A DNA stretch of 64,000 nt from Paludibacteraceae bacterium. GTDB taxonomy: Bacteria > Bacteroidota > Bacteroidia > Bacteroidales > Paludibacteraceae. Of the stretch, positions 25,499 to 33,320 are shown one piece after another. Location of the stretch: the NCBI GenBank assembly GCA_017477325.1, contig JAFUWV010000011.1:124001-188000 (forward strand), in the 5' to 3' direction. Under the pieces are notes generated by a model. The model was not told where the DNA came from and ran no database searches. It saw only the letters and a list, made by a program, of their open reading frames with translations. The first letter of the stretch is position 1. Every line of letters starts with the position of its first letter. Both the position numbers and the translations under genes were made by a program.

Positions 25499-26950
25499 TT
25501 AGTCCTCAATAGGTTTGTGCTTTGGCACAAGCAGTTTCATCACGCTCCATCCAATGAGATATGCCACTGCGCATATGCAGAAGACAATCATATAGCCGGC
25601 AGGTTTGCCAGTGAAGCCCATGAAAGAGAATGCCTCACCTTGAGCGGCAGCAAAGTCGAAGAGCACACCTGAACCTTTGTTAATCAAGAAGGAGCCTATA
25701 CCGCCTGCCATGGCACCGATACCGGTGATGGTAGCAATAGCATACTTGGGGAACATATCGCCTGTAGTGGAGAAGATGTTAGCCGACCAAGACTGGTGAG
25801 CAGCGCCAACGATACCAATGATGATTGCCACAGCCCAAGGACCAAACACTCCGCCGAGAGGTTGGGCAAAGAGTGCCAGGATGGGGAAGAAAGCAAAGAT
25901 AAGCATGGCAAGCATACGACCGGAATAAGGTTCCATACCACGTTTCTCCACGAATATCTTAGGCAGATAGCCACCAAAGAGCGAGATAACCGTCACGATA
26001 GCATAGAGAGTGAAGATGAGGGCGATACCCTGCGGGTCGGAAGCTTTGATACCGAACTGATCCTGGAAGTAGGCAGGAGCCCAGAAGAGGAAGAACCACC
26101 ATACGCCATCGGTCATGAACTTACCAAAGGCGAATGACCACGTCTGACGATAGGTGAACGCCTTGAGGAAACTCATCTGTTTCTCTTCAGCAGCAGGAGT
26201 TTCCGTTTGCGGAGCCTCAGCCTCATCCTGGTTGATGTAGTCAAGTTCTGCATTGTTTACATGCTTTGACTCAGCCGGTTTGTCATAAACAAACACCCAG
26301 ATGCCAGCCCATACGAAGCCGAGAGCACCGATGATGATGAAGGCCCACTCCCAGCCCCATGCTTTAGCAAGCAGAGGAATAGTTGCGGGAGCCGCAAGAG
26401 CACCGACAGAAGCACCTGCATTGAAGATAGAGGTAGCGAAAGCACGGTCTTTCTTGGGGAAATACTCGGCTGTGACCTTGATAGCTGCAGGGAAGTTGCC
26501 TGCCTCACCAAGACCGAGAATCATACGACAGACAAGGAAAAGCCATACACTGACCATGGAGACTGAGCTCGCGACAGCCGAACCGGCTTCGACTGCACGA
26601 AGAGCAGCTACGGAGTCCACTTCGCTTACGAACCAAGTGGTAGCAATACCGCAACCGGCATGCATCACTGCACCAAGCGACCAAACGATGATGGCGATGA
26701 GGTAACCTTTTTTCGTGCCCATCCAGTCGATAAACTTACCTGCAAAGAGGCAGAAGATGGCATAAGCAATACTAAAGACACCTGTGATTGTACCATAGTC
26801 GGAGTCAGTCCAGTGAAACTCAGGTTGAATGAACTCTTTGAATGTCAAACTGAGGACCTGACGATCCATATAGTTGACAGTAGTGGCGAAGAACAGCATT
26901 GCGCACATTACCCAACGCCAATTACTCATTACTTTTTGTGTTGTTGTCAT
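25499..26950 (-). CDS. MFS transporter, hexuronate (ExuT-like) type
   Basis: A 483-residue inner-membrane transporter of the anion:cation symporter branch of the major facilitator superfamily. It has twelve predicted helices, with NYMDRQVLSLTFKEFI at the start of the first loop. The family segment CRMILGLGEAGNFPAAIKVTAEYFPKKDRAFATSIFNAG matches ExuT/GudP-type carriers. A charged loop (about 230-265, PAESKHVNNAELDYINQDEAEAPQTETPAAEEKQ) joins the two halves. It lies between eda (45 nt upstream) and the SGNH hydrolase gene. Galacturonate or glucuronate uptake is the natural role from context; the exact substrate is inferred. Confidence 0.85.
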   Translation of the reverse strand: MTTTQKVMSNWRWVMCAMLFFATTVNYMDRQVLSLTFKEFIQPEFHWTDSDYGTITGVFSIAYAIFCLFAGKFIDWMGTKKGYLIAIIVWSLGAVMHAGCGIATTWFVSEVDSVAALRAVEAGSAVASSVSMVSVWLFLVCRMILGLGEAGNFPAAIKVTAEYFPKKDRAFATSIFNAGASVGALAAPATIPLLAKAWGWEWAFIIIGALGFVWAGIWVFVYDKPAESKHVNNAELDYINQDEAEAPQTETPAAEEKQMSFLKAFTYRQTWSFAFGKFMTDGVWWFFLFWAPAYFQDQFGIKASDPQGIALIFTLYAIVTVISLFGGYLPKIFVEKRGMEPYSGRMLAMLIFAFFPILALFAQPLGGVFGPWAVAIIIGIVGAAHQSWSANIFSTTGDMFPKYAIATITGIGAMAGGIGSFLINKGSGVLFDFAAAQGEAFSFMGFTGKPAGYMIVFCICAVAYLIGWSVMKLLVPKHKPIED

Positions 26951-26995
26951 GGATATTTACAATTTTATTATTTACAAATGACTATTGATACCAGA

Positions 26996-27661
26996 TTATT
27001 TAACTGCAGCTATGACTTCGAAGCACTCGCGGCATTTGCCGGTGATATAAGCCCAATCCTGTGCAGCGATTACTTCCTTCGGGAAGAGTTTGGAGCCCAT
27101 ACCAACGCAATAAACGCCTGCCTTGAACCACTTCTCGAGGTTCTCTTTCTCGGGAGCCACGCCACCGGTGACCATGATCTTCGACCACGGCATCGGAGCC
27201 ATCAGACCCTTCACGAGGTTCGGGCCTACTACATCGCCCGGGAACACCTTAGTGAAGTCGCATCCTACCTCCTGAGCCGCACCGATCTCGCTCGGTGTGA
27301 GGCAACCCGGGCAATAGGTCACGCAACGACGGTTGCAGACAACCGCGATGTCTTTGTTGAACAACGGACCAACCACGAAGTTAGCGCCTAACTGCAAGTA
27401 CAGCGCAGCGGTAGGAGCGTCAACCACAGAGCCGATGCCGAGAGCCAGCTCGGGGCACTCTTTGACTGCCCATTTGCTGAGTTCAGCGAACACCTCATTG
27501 GCGAAGTCGCCACGGTTGGTGAACTCGAAAGCGCGTACGCCACCCTCGTAGCAAGCACGGATAACATTCTTACATACTTCAACGTCCTTGTGATAGAACA
27601 CAGGAACCATCGGTGCGGCGGCAATCTTCGCCATCACCTGAAACTTATCAAACTTTGCCAT
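26996..27661 (-). CDS. eda: 2-Keto-3-deoxy-6-phosphogluconate aldolase
   Basis: Cleaves KDPG to pyruvate and glyceraldehyde 3-phosphate, the last step of hexuronate catabolism. The 221-residue TIM barrel shows the catalytic Glu46 in AFEFTNRG, the Schiff-base Lys138 in [10 protein letters not shown] and the phosphate loop [16 protein letters not shown]. It lies between kdgK (upstream on the minus strand) and the transporter gene, completing kinase-aldolase-transporter order. A large imperfect hairpin sits in the 144-nt kdgK-eda gap. Bacteroidetes eda proteins of this size are typical. Confidence 0.95.
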   Translation of the reverse strand: MAKFDKFQVMAKIAAAPMVPVFYHKDVEVCKNVIRACYEGGVRAFEFTNRGDFANEVFAELSKWAVKECPELALGIGSVVDAPTAALYLQLGANFVVGPLFNKDIAVVCNRRCVTYCPGCLTPSEIGAAQEVGCDFTKVFPGDVVGPNLVKGLMAPMPWSKIMVTGGVAPEKENLEKWFKAGVYCVGMGSKLFPKEVIAAQDWAYITGKCRECFEVIAAVK

Positions 27662-27683
27662 AATTTTATTAGGAATAAGGATT

Positions 27684-27773
27684 AAGGACCGCTTCGCTGA
27701 AAGACAATAGACTTATTACTATCGACTAATGCATTTTGTTTTTTGTCCTTTGTCCTTTAGCGTAGCGGTCTTT
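27684..27773. repeat. Imperfect inverted repeat in the kdgK-eda spacer
   Basis: AAGGACCGCTTCGCT (27684-27698) and AGCGTAGCGGTCTTT (27759-27773) pair over 15 bp with one wobble and one mismatch. The 60-nt loop contains TTGTCCTTTGTCCTTTAG. It may be an attenuating or processing hairpin between kdgK and eda. Confidence 0.45.
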
Positions 27774-27780
27774 ATTCTAT

Positions 27781-28806
27781 TTATCTCTGTACTCGTCCGT
27801 TAGCGTTACCGCCTGCAAGGCTCAGAACTTCGTCTTCGCTGACGAGGTTGTAGTCGCCGTTGATGGTGTGTTTCAGAGCCGAAGCAGCCACTGCGAACTC
27901 AAGAGCCTGACCTTGGTTGTCCGGGTATTTGAGCATACCGTGGATCAGACCGCCAGAGAACGAGTCACCGCCACCTACGCGGTCGATGATCGGATTGATC
28001 TCGTAACGCTTGGACTGGTAGAATTCCTTGCCGTTGTAGATCATAGCTTTCCAGCCGTTGAAGGTAGCGCTGTAGCTCTCGCGCAGCGTCGAAACGACAT
28101 ACTTGAAGCCGAACTCTTTCATCATCTGCTCGAAGATGCCCTTGTAGCCTTCGGCGTTGGTCTCGCCTCCTTCTACGTCTGCATCGGGTTTGAAGCCGAG
28201 GCACAGTTCTGCATCTTCCTCATTGCCGATACATACATCCACATACTTCATCAGCGGACGCATGACAGAGATAGCCTTCTCGCTGGTCCACAGTTTCTTA
28301 CGGAAGTTCAGGTCAACGGAAACGGTTACGCCGTGACGCTTGGCAGCCTCGCAAGCGAGCTTGGTGATTTCAGCAGCCTTGTCGGATATAGCCGGAGTGA
28401 TTCCGCTCCAGTGGAACCAAGCTGCACCTTCCATAATCTTGTCGAAATCGAAATCCTTGGGATCAGCCTCAGCGATAGCGCTGTGGGCGCGGTCGTAGAT
28501 GACCTTGGACGGACGCATCGAAGCACCGGTCTCGCAGTAGTACAGACCTATGCGGTCGCCTCCACGAACGATGTACTCGGTGTTCACGCCATAGCGACGC
28601 AGCGAGTTAACGGCAATCTGACCAATCTCGTGCTTCGGCAGTTTGGTAACGAGATAAGCCTCGTGACCGTAGTTGGCACACGAAATAGCGACGTTCGCCT
28701 CACCACCACCCGGGATGATGCGGAAACTCTCACTTTGAATGAAACGGTCGTTGCCGTTTGGGGAAAGGCGAAGCATTATCTCGCCTAATGTAATAATTTT
28801 TGCCAT
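27781..28806 (-). CDS. kdgK: 2-Keto-3-deoxygluconate kinase (PfkB family)
   Basis: Phosphorylates KDG to KDPG with ATP. From the ATG at 28806 the 341-residue protein begins MAKIITLGEIMLRLSPNGND. It carries the N-terminal PfkB glycine signature (IPGGGEANVAISCANYG) and the C-terminal ATP/active-site motif GGGDSFSGGLIHG with the catalytic base Asp281. An upstream TTG reading lacks support. eda follows after about 120 nt. Upstream on the same strand are the GIY-YIG and RAYT genes and then uxaC, so the hexuronate run is interrupted by an insertion. Confidence 0.93.
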   Translation of the reverse strand: MAKIITLGEIMLRLSPNGNDRFIQSESFRIIPGGGEANVAISCANYGHEAYLVTKLPKHEIGQIAVNSLRRYGVNTEYIVRGGDRIGLYYCETGASMRPSKVIYDRAHSAIAEADPKDFDFDKIMEGAAWFHWSGITPAISDKAAEITKLACEAAKRHGVTVSVDLNFRKKLWTSEKAISVMRPLMKYVDVCIGNEEDAELCLGFKPDADVEGGETNAEGYKGIFEQMMKEFGFKYVVSTLRESYSATFNGWKAMIYNGKEFYQSKRYEINPIIDRVGGGDSFSGGLIHGMLKYPDNQGQALEFAVAASALKHTINGDYNLVSEDEVLSLAGGNANGRVQR

Positions 28807-29062
28807 AAATACGTATATTAAATTGGTTAATAAATATCTCAAATATTAGTGATAATTATTGTTGTTATTCCGACTTATCGATATTTTGGTGTTTTGATAT
28901 GTCGATTTTTTCCTCTTATTTCTCTACTACCGGCTTACGAGCGGCATTCGAGACGAGGATTATATATATGCCTCTATATATGCTATAGTTATAATCCTTC
29001 GGGGACTAGTTCGAAACTGTTAATGGATTCAAAAGCGCTAGTCAAACTATCGCGGAGCAATT
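28807..29062. other. AT-rich spacer upstream of kdgK with stem-loop
   Basis: No gene. AGGATTATA (28956-28964) pairs with TATAATCCT (28990-28998) around an AT-rich loop. No good TAnnTTTG box in the kdgK direction was found. Confidence 0.4.
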
Positions 29063-29719
29063 TTATTCCGATTCTTTTATTTCTTCGTTTTCTTTTCTAA
29101 TATCTTCCAATACTTTTCCGTTGTAGGAGAAGTATTTGGAACCTTGGTATGCGCCGGAAGCGTTGCGGTGGTCTTCGGGCATAAATGTTCCTACAAAAGG
29201 AGAGAGTTTATATATGCGTCCTTCGTACTCAATGGAATCATCAGATGCGACTTTCACAGTGATGCCCGTAGGAATAAAAGTGACTTGTTCGCCAATCTTA
29301 ATTCCGCACATGGAGAACTTGAAACGTGCACGTTTGACTTCACATTTCGATTGAGGTTCCGGTTGCTTCTCCACTACCGGTTTGTTGTCATCATAGAGCG
29401 TAACCTCTGCATCGTCTATGGTCGTAGCTATGTCACGGAAAATATCCAATGCCATTTGCGGCGGTACGTTAAAGAACTCACGATTTTGGCGGATACGCAA
29501 ATCCGTCAGTCGGTCTATGGTTTTATGCACCAACTTCTCCACCTCATTATATTTAGAGGTCTTCATTGTGGCGAAAATTTCAAACGGAAGCGGTACAGCA
29601 GTATTATCCAGTTCTTTGCTCCGTATATCGACAGGGCGGCTGCTTTTACCTATCTTCACCCAATCCTCACGGAAACTGGGATTGGTGAGAATATATACAT
29701 ATCCAGGTTCTTTATTCAT
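29063..29719 (-). CDS. GIY-YIG nuclease-fold protein (T5orf172/MUG113 type)
   Basis: A 218-residue protein with an N-terminal T5orf172-type GIY-YIG domain. It shows GYVYILTNPSFREDWVKIGKSSRP, where the VYIL and VKIG strands correspond to GIY and YIG. An arginine follows in DIRSKELDN, and the segment continues through FEIFATMKTSKYNEVEKLVHKTI. The C-terminal half (about 130-218) is a separate small domain (FKFSMCGIKIGEQVTFIPTGITVKVASDDSIEYEGRIYKLSPF) resembling DNA- or SAD-like add-on modules fused to such nucleases in phage and defence contexts. It is 38 nt downstream of the RAYT gene and in the same direction, so they may be one unit. Function unproven. Confidence 0.75.
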   Translation of the reverse strand: MNKEPGYVYILTNPSFREDWVKIGKSSRPVDIRSKELDNTAVPLPFEIFATMKTSKYNEVEKLVHKTIDRLTDLRIRQNREFFNVPPQMALDIFRDIATTIDDAEVTLYDDNKPVVEKQPEPQSKCEVKRARFKFSMCGIKIGEQVTFIPTGITVKVASDDSIEYEGRIYKLSPFVGTFMPEDHRNASGAYQGSKYFSYNGKVLEDIRKENEEIKESE

Positions 29720-29757
29720 TATTATAGAGTTTTATTATTGTTTGCTCATTTGTGCCA

Positions 29758-31047
29758 TCACGAAGCCACGGAGGGATTATTTTGGGTTTTCTTTTCCCGC
29801 TTATGTCTCGGTTGTGAGTCGGTCTTCAGTCGGTCAGGTGATTGACCCGATCCGCCAAACTTGGCGGATACTGGTAGAGAGGGGGATGAACCGCCAAACT
29901 TGGCGGATACGGGGGGAGCGGGTGTGCCAAAGCTGGCGGAGACAGAGGGGGAGAGAGCGCATATTTGGGCGGCGAGGGTGTTCATGTTGTGGAAACGGCT
30001 GTAGTCTGCCGTCACAGGGACATCGTTCACGCTTTGCATCTCATCCAATGCCCACGGGGAGAGGATGAGGAGTTGCCCCATCTCACACAGCTGGTGGCGT
30101 CTCTTCTCGGGGTTCCAGCCATTAGGCATGGGTTCTTTCTGAATGTGGATAAGCGGCAGGGCGTTCTCCATGCAATCTTTGACGAGTTGCTGCTCCCCTT
30201 TGGAGATACCCGGAGTTACCAGTACCGCACCGTCTTTGGCTGCTTGGAGCAATTGGTCTCTCTGCTGACGGAAAGTGTCCGTCATCTCATAAGGTGTGTT
30301 GTAATCGCGTTGGTCGCCGTTCATCTTCCAACGATGGCAGAAGACCTGTTCCTTCCACGGCCGGCGAAGCAGGAAAATATTGCCATACGCGGCGAAGTCC
30401 ATGTCTCCGATGGTGATCTGCTGCCGGCGTTGGAACAGATCCGGGTGCAACGCCCTCATGATAGCACGACGCGGGTTATCCTGCACGTAGCGGATGATAT
30501 TGTCCAGTTGCCCCTGACGGTAGCAGATAGTGTCGTCGTAGTTATCCTCGAAGAGCGGCGTGATGCCGTTAGACGCGTAGTATTCCTCGCGCTGCTTGCG
30601 GGAGGAACGGGCGAGACGGTCGCGGTCAAGGGAATCCGCCAAGCCTGGCAGATACAGAGAACGATAGATACGGGTACAAGCCGCCTTGAAATCACGGATA
30701 ATAAAACCAAGACCGACATCCATGGGCTCATCCACCTGAAGGATGCCGTGAAAATGGTCGGGCATGACCTGATGACCGAGCACGCGGATGTGCCGTCCGC
30801 GGGCGCTTTGAATGGCGGGTGTCTGGAGCCACTGGTCTGCAACGGATTGACCAAGCTTGGTCAATACCACGGAGGGCGCAGAGGGGTCATTGTTCAGTTC
30901 GCCAAACAGACGCGCACGGTTGTACGTGACAATCGTGATGAGGTATATTCCGCGCGCGCTATAGTTCTGCCACACGGAATGAGGGCGGTGGGCGCTATTA
31001 AGCAGCCCGCCTCTCTCTTTCCAATATGTGTACCAGTCGTTGGTCAT
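29758..31047 (-). CDS. REP-associated Y1 (HUH) transposase with long C-terminal extension
   Basis: A 429-residue protein. Residues about 25-200 are a Y1 HUH transposase of the RAYT/TnpA-REP kind: YLITIVTYNRARLFGEL, the metal-binding MPDHFHG (His98, His100), and RYVQDNPRRA with the probable nucleophile Tyr187. Most RAYTs end near here. This one continues with a region (about 215-365) reading RRPWKEQVFCHRW, QQRDQLLQAAKDGAVLVTPGISKGEQ, ALPLIHI and GQLLILSPW, which looks like a Rossmann/SLOG (DprA-like) domain. It ends in a basic tail containing VSASFG, VSAKFGG and VSAKFGG, translated from REP-like palindromes. Palindromes also lie inside the catalytic part and just upstream of the ATG. It separates uxaC from kdgK. 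Confidence 0.85.
   Translation of the reverse strand: MTNDWYTYWKERGGLLNSAHRPHSVWQNYSARGIYLITIVTYNRARLFGELNNDPSAPSVVLTKLGQSVADQWLQTPAIQSARGRHIRVLGHQVMPDHFHGILQVDEPMDVGLGFIIRDFKAACTRIYRSLYLPGLADSLDRDRLARSSRKQREEYYASNGITPLFEDNYDDTICYRQGQLDNIIRYVQDNPRRAIMRALHPDLFQRRQQITIGDMDFAAYGNIFLLRRPWKEQVFCHRWKMNGDQRDYNTPYEMTDTFRQQRDQLLQAAKDGAVLVTPGISKGEQQLVKDCMENALPLIHIQKEPMPNGWNPEKRRHQLCEMGQLLILSPWALDEMQSVNDVPVTADYSRFHNMNTLAAQICALSPSVSASFGTPAPPVSAKFGGSSPSLPVSAKFGGSGQSPDRLKTDSQPRHKREKKTQNNPSVAS
29850..29869. repeat. REP-like palindrome 1 (in RAYT 3' coding end)
   Basis: ATCCGCCAA-AC-TTGGCGGAT, perfect 9-bp arms. Translated as part of the last VSAKFGG. Confidence 0.8.
29891..29906. repeat. REP-like palindrome 2 (in RAYT 3' coding end)
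   Basis: CCGCCAA-AC-TTGGCGG, perfect 7-bp arms, same core as copy 1, translated as the first VSAKFGG. Confidence 0.8.
29926..29939. repeat. REP-like palindrome 3, degenerate
   Basis: GCCAAAGCTGGCGG, a worn copy of the same element. Translated as VSASFG. Confidence 0.5.
30634..30653. repeat. REP-like palindrome 4, degenerate, inside the Y1 domain
   Basis: ATCCGCCAAGCCTGGCAGAT, two mismatches from the perfect palindrome. It lies in the coding region for LPGLADS. Confidence 0.5.
30846..30865. repeat. 20-bp perfect palindrome inside the Y1 domain
   Basis: ATTGACCAAGCTTGGTCAAT, fully self-complementary. It shares the CCAAGCTTGG core with copy 6 but has different outer bases. Confidence 0.6.
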
Positions 31048-31054
31048 GGGTATG

Positions 31055-31074
31055 ATCCACCAAGCTTGGCGGAT
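31055..31074. repeat. REP-like palindrome 6, 7 bp upstream of the RAYT start
   Basis: ATCCACCAAGCTTGGCGGAT, one mismatch. It lies in the expected 5' leader of the transposase gene. Confidence 0.7.
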
Positions 31075-31090
31075 GCGAGGGTGTTTGATG

Positions 31091-31104
31091 CGCCATACAT
31101 GGCG
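31091..31104. repeat. REP-like palindrome 7, next to the uxaC stop
   Basis: CGCCAT-AC-ATGGCG, perfect arms, followed by GATGCG as in copy 6. Six bp from the uxaC stop codon. Confidence 0.6.
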
Positions 31105-31110
31105 GATGCG

Positions 31111-32526
31111 TTAGAACTTGAAGTAGTCTTTGGCGTTGTTGTAGCAGATGTCTTCGACCATCTGTTGAACGCGGGCTTTTTCGTAGCCGGTGTACGGAAT
31201 CATGCCGTTCTCGATGTCATTGCCGAGGATGTTGCAGAGCGTGCGGCGGAAATACTCGTGACGCGGGTACGAAAGGAAGGAGCGGCTGTCGGTCAGCATA
31301 CCTACAAAGCGCGAGAGCAGACCAAGATTGGAAAGCGCCATCATCTGCTTTTCCATACCGTCTTTCTGATCGAGGAACCACCAGCCGGAGCCGAACTGAA
31401 TCTTACCCGGCACCGACCCGTCCTGGAAGTTGCCAAGCATGGTAGCTATCACCTCGTTGGCACATGGGTTGAGGTTATAAAGTATAGTCTTTGCCAGCTT
31501 ACCGCATGAGTTCATTTCATCAAGGAAATGTGCCATAGCTTTGGCAGTAGTGAACTCGCCAATAGAGTCGAAACCGGTGTCTGCGCCGAGCTGAGCGAAC
31601 ATCTTGGAGTTGTTGTTACGGATAGCGCCGTAGTGGTACTGCTGGGTCCAGCCAGAAGCATAGTCCATCTCAGCCTGCATGTGGAGGAAGGCATGTTTAT
31701 ACTGACGAATCTCGTAGGCCGTGAGTTGCTTTCCTGCGAGTGCCTTTTGAAGTATCTCGTCAATCTGTTTTTCGGTATAGGGCTCATCGTAGAACTCCTC
31801 TATACCATGATCGGAGAGGCGGCATCCCATTGACTCAAAGAAGTCATGACGGCTCTGAAGGGCAGCAGCAAGAGTAGCAAAACTATTGATTTCGATACCT
31901 GCTACGGAGGATAACTTCTGAATGTAAGCACAGAATGTAGCAGCTTCGATATTCATTGCAGCATCAGGACGCCAAGCAGGAAGCATGCGCACCTCGGCTG
32001 CAGGGTCAGCAGCGACCAGCTTATGCCATTCGAGGGTATCGGCAGGGTCATCGGTTGTGCATACGATTTCTACATTATAGTGCTTCATGAGTCCGCGCGG
32101 AGTGAACTTAGGATCGTTCTTTATGAGTTCGTTGCAGCGGTCGTAAATCTCACGTGCAGTCTCAGGGTTAAGACGTTTTTCGATACCGAAAGCTGTCTTG
32201 AGCTCCAGATGTGTCCAGTGGTAGAGCGGATTGCGGAAAGTGTAAGGTACGGTTTCAGCCCATTTCTCGAACTTCTCCCAGTCGGTGGTATCTTTGCCTG
32301 TGCAGAATCGTTCGTCAACACCATTACTGCGCATAGCGCGCCATTTATAGTGGTCTCCCATGAGCCAGATCTGAGCGATAGACTCAAAGCGTTTGTTCTC
32401 AGCCACCATCTGCGGGATGAGGTGACAGTGATAGTCGATAATCGGCATCTTGGCCGCATGCTCGTGATAGAGCTCCTGCGCAGTCTCTGTCTGCAGCAGG
32501 AAATCTTTGTCCATGAATGGTTTCAT
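31111..32526 (-). CDS. uxaC: Glucuronate/galacturonate isomerase
   Basis: Converts glucuronate to fructuronate and galacturonate to tagaturonate, the first step of intracellular hexuronate breakdown. The 471-residue amidohydrolase-fold protein has the metal motif DYHCHL (His33, His35). Typical family segments are WLMGDHYKWRAMRSNGV, HWTHLELKTAFGI, CTTDDPADTLEWH, RPDAAMNIE and GWWFLDQKDGMEKQM. A TAnnTTTG box about 60 nt upstream probably drives it. It is the first enzyme of the cluster with kdgK and eda, but the RAYT locus separates it from them. The reductases and dehydratases (UxaB/UxuB, UxaA/UxuA) are not in the window. Confidence 0.96.
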   Translation of the reverse strand: MKPFMDKDFLLQTETAQELYHEHAAKMPIIDYHCHLIPQMVAENKRFESIAQIWLMGDHYKWRAMRSNGVDERFCTGKDTTDWEKFEKWAETVPYTFRNPLYHWTHLELKTAFGIEKRLNPETAREIYDRCNELIKNDPKFTPRGLMKHYNVEIVCTTDDPADTLEWHKLVAADPAAEVRMLPAWRPDAAMNIEAATFCAYIQKLSSVAGIEINSFATLAAALQSRHDFFESMGCRLSDHGIEEFYDEPYTEKQIDEILQKALAGKQLTAYEIRQYKHAFLHMQAEMDYASGWTQQYHYGAIRNNNSKMFAQLGADTGFDSIGEFTTAKAMAHFLDEMNSCGKLAKTILYNLNPCANEVIATMLGNFQDGSVPGKIQFGSGWWFLDQKDGMEKQMMALSNLGLLSRFVGMLTDSRSFLSYPRHEYFRRTLCNILGNDIENGMIPYTGYEKARVQQMVEDICYNNAKDYFKF

Positions 32527-32584
32527 AAGTTATAGAGTATTAAATGAAATTACCAGTTATGAGAAGAGCCTTATTTTCACGTTG

Positions 32585-32592
32585 CAAAGATA
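32585..32592 (-). promoter_or_regulatory. TAnnTTTG promoter box of uxaC
   Basis: TATCTTTG on the minus strand followed by GCAACGTG. Predicted leader to the uxaC ATG about 50 nt. Confidence 0.5.
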
Positions 32593-32715
32593 ATGATTTT
32601 TACGGAAATAAAAGTGTACAATTTGACGCATTGTGTAGATTTTGGCGCACGGTCAGGAAACAACAAAGCACAGGCGACGGGGTCTGTGCTTTGCGATATG
32701 ACAAATATGAAGATA

Positions 32716-33240
32716 TTATTCTTCGGATGTTTCCGGTGCTGCAGGGCGTTCTGTGATCGGAGTGAGCAGGGTTAAAGAAGAGGGGGAATACTCCGAGTCG
32801 GACTGAACGACGAAATCAAGCTGTGCCTTGCCCACTTTCTTGGGAACATATTGGAACTGGAGTACGACGCCGCGATACCCTGTTGCAATAGTAAAGGAGT
32901 AAGAGTCGGTTGCGACAGTAGGAGTGAAGACATCACCGAGTTTATCAACATCAAGCACATTGAGGTCGGCATATTCACTCTGGTACTTGATTTGCCCGGC
33001 TGTTAAGTTATTACCGACAGCATCGAAGGCAACCGATATGAGAAGAGTATCTCCGATAAACATGGTATCGGTAGAGTACTTAGACTCCTGTGCATTAAAA
33101 ATTATCCCGATGGTGTCAGTCTCATTGACAAGAATGACAGGATCAACGATGACGCTTGGAGTGGTCTCGTACTTGCCATTGAGGCAAGACGTGAGTAGAG
33201 CCATAAGGAGCGAAAAGAGGGGTAAAACAAGTTTTTTCAT
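32716..33240 (-). CDS. Hypothetical lipoprotein
   Basis: A 174-residue protein. The ATG at 33240 gives MKKLVLPLFSLLMALLTSCLN with a lipobox and acylated cysteine at about 19. The rest is beta-rich with no recognised motif (DPVILVNETDTIGIIFNAQESKY, SYSFTIATGYRGVVLQFQYVPKKVGKAQLDFVVQSD), reminiscent of an Ig-like fold, and ends in a Pro/Glu-rich PITERPAAPETSEE tail. It lies between uxaC and tRNA-Leu, both on the same strand. Probably located in the periplasm or on the outer membrane. Function unknown. Confidence 0.65.
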   Translation of the reverse strand: MKKLVLPLFSLLMALLTSCLNGKYETTPSVIVDPVILVNETDTIGIIFNAQESKYSTDTMFIGDTLLISVAFDAVGNNLTAGQIKYQSEYADLNVLDVDKLGDVFTPTVATDSYSFTIATGYRGVVLQFQYVPKKVGKAQLDFVVQSDSEYSPSSLTLLTPITERPAAPETSEE

Positions 33241-33250
33241 TGCCAAATGT

Positions 33251-33280
33251 TTTGTGTGTAAATAAAAAACACTACCTTTG
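33251..33280 (+). promoter_or_regulatory. Plus-strand promoter reading antisense through tRNA-Leu
   Basis: TTTG at 33251-33254, 18 bp, TACCTTTG at 33273-33280. The only gene downstream on this strand is the M16 peptidase at 33524, so its message would start about 33287 and include the complement of tRNA-Leu. Confidence 0.5.
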
Positions 33281-33320
33281 CAGCCCGAATCAAGCGGCTG
33301 CTATGGCAGAGTGTGAGTGG

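Noticed and set aside
27868..28788. 306-codon plus-strand frame opposite kdgK
   Set aside because: Shadow of the kinase gene, which has complete PfkB motifs.
29850..31104. CRISPR array
   Set aside because: The palindromic copies are unevenly spaced, lie mostly inside a transposase gene, and have no Cas genes near.
29965..31509. 514-codon open frame on the plus strand across the RAYT gene
   Set aside because: It is antisense to the transposase and to the uxaC 3' end, shows no recognisable motif, and arises from codon bias of the opposite strand.
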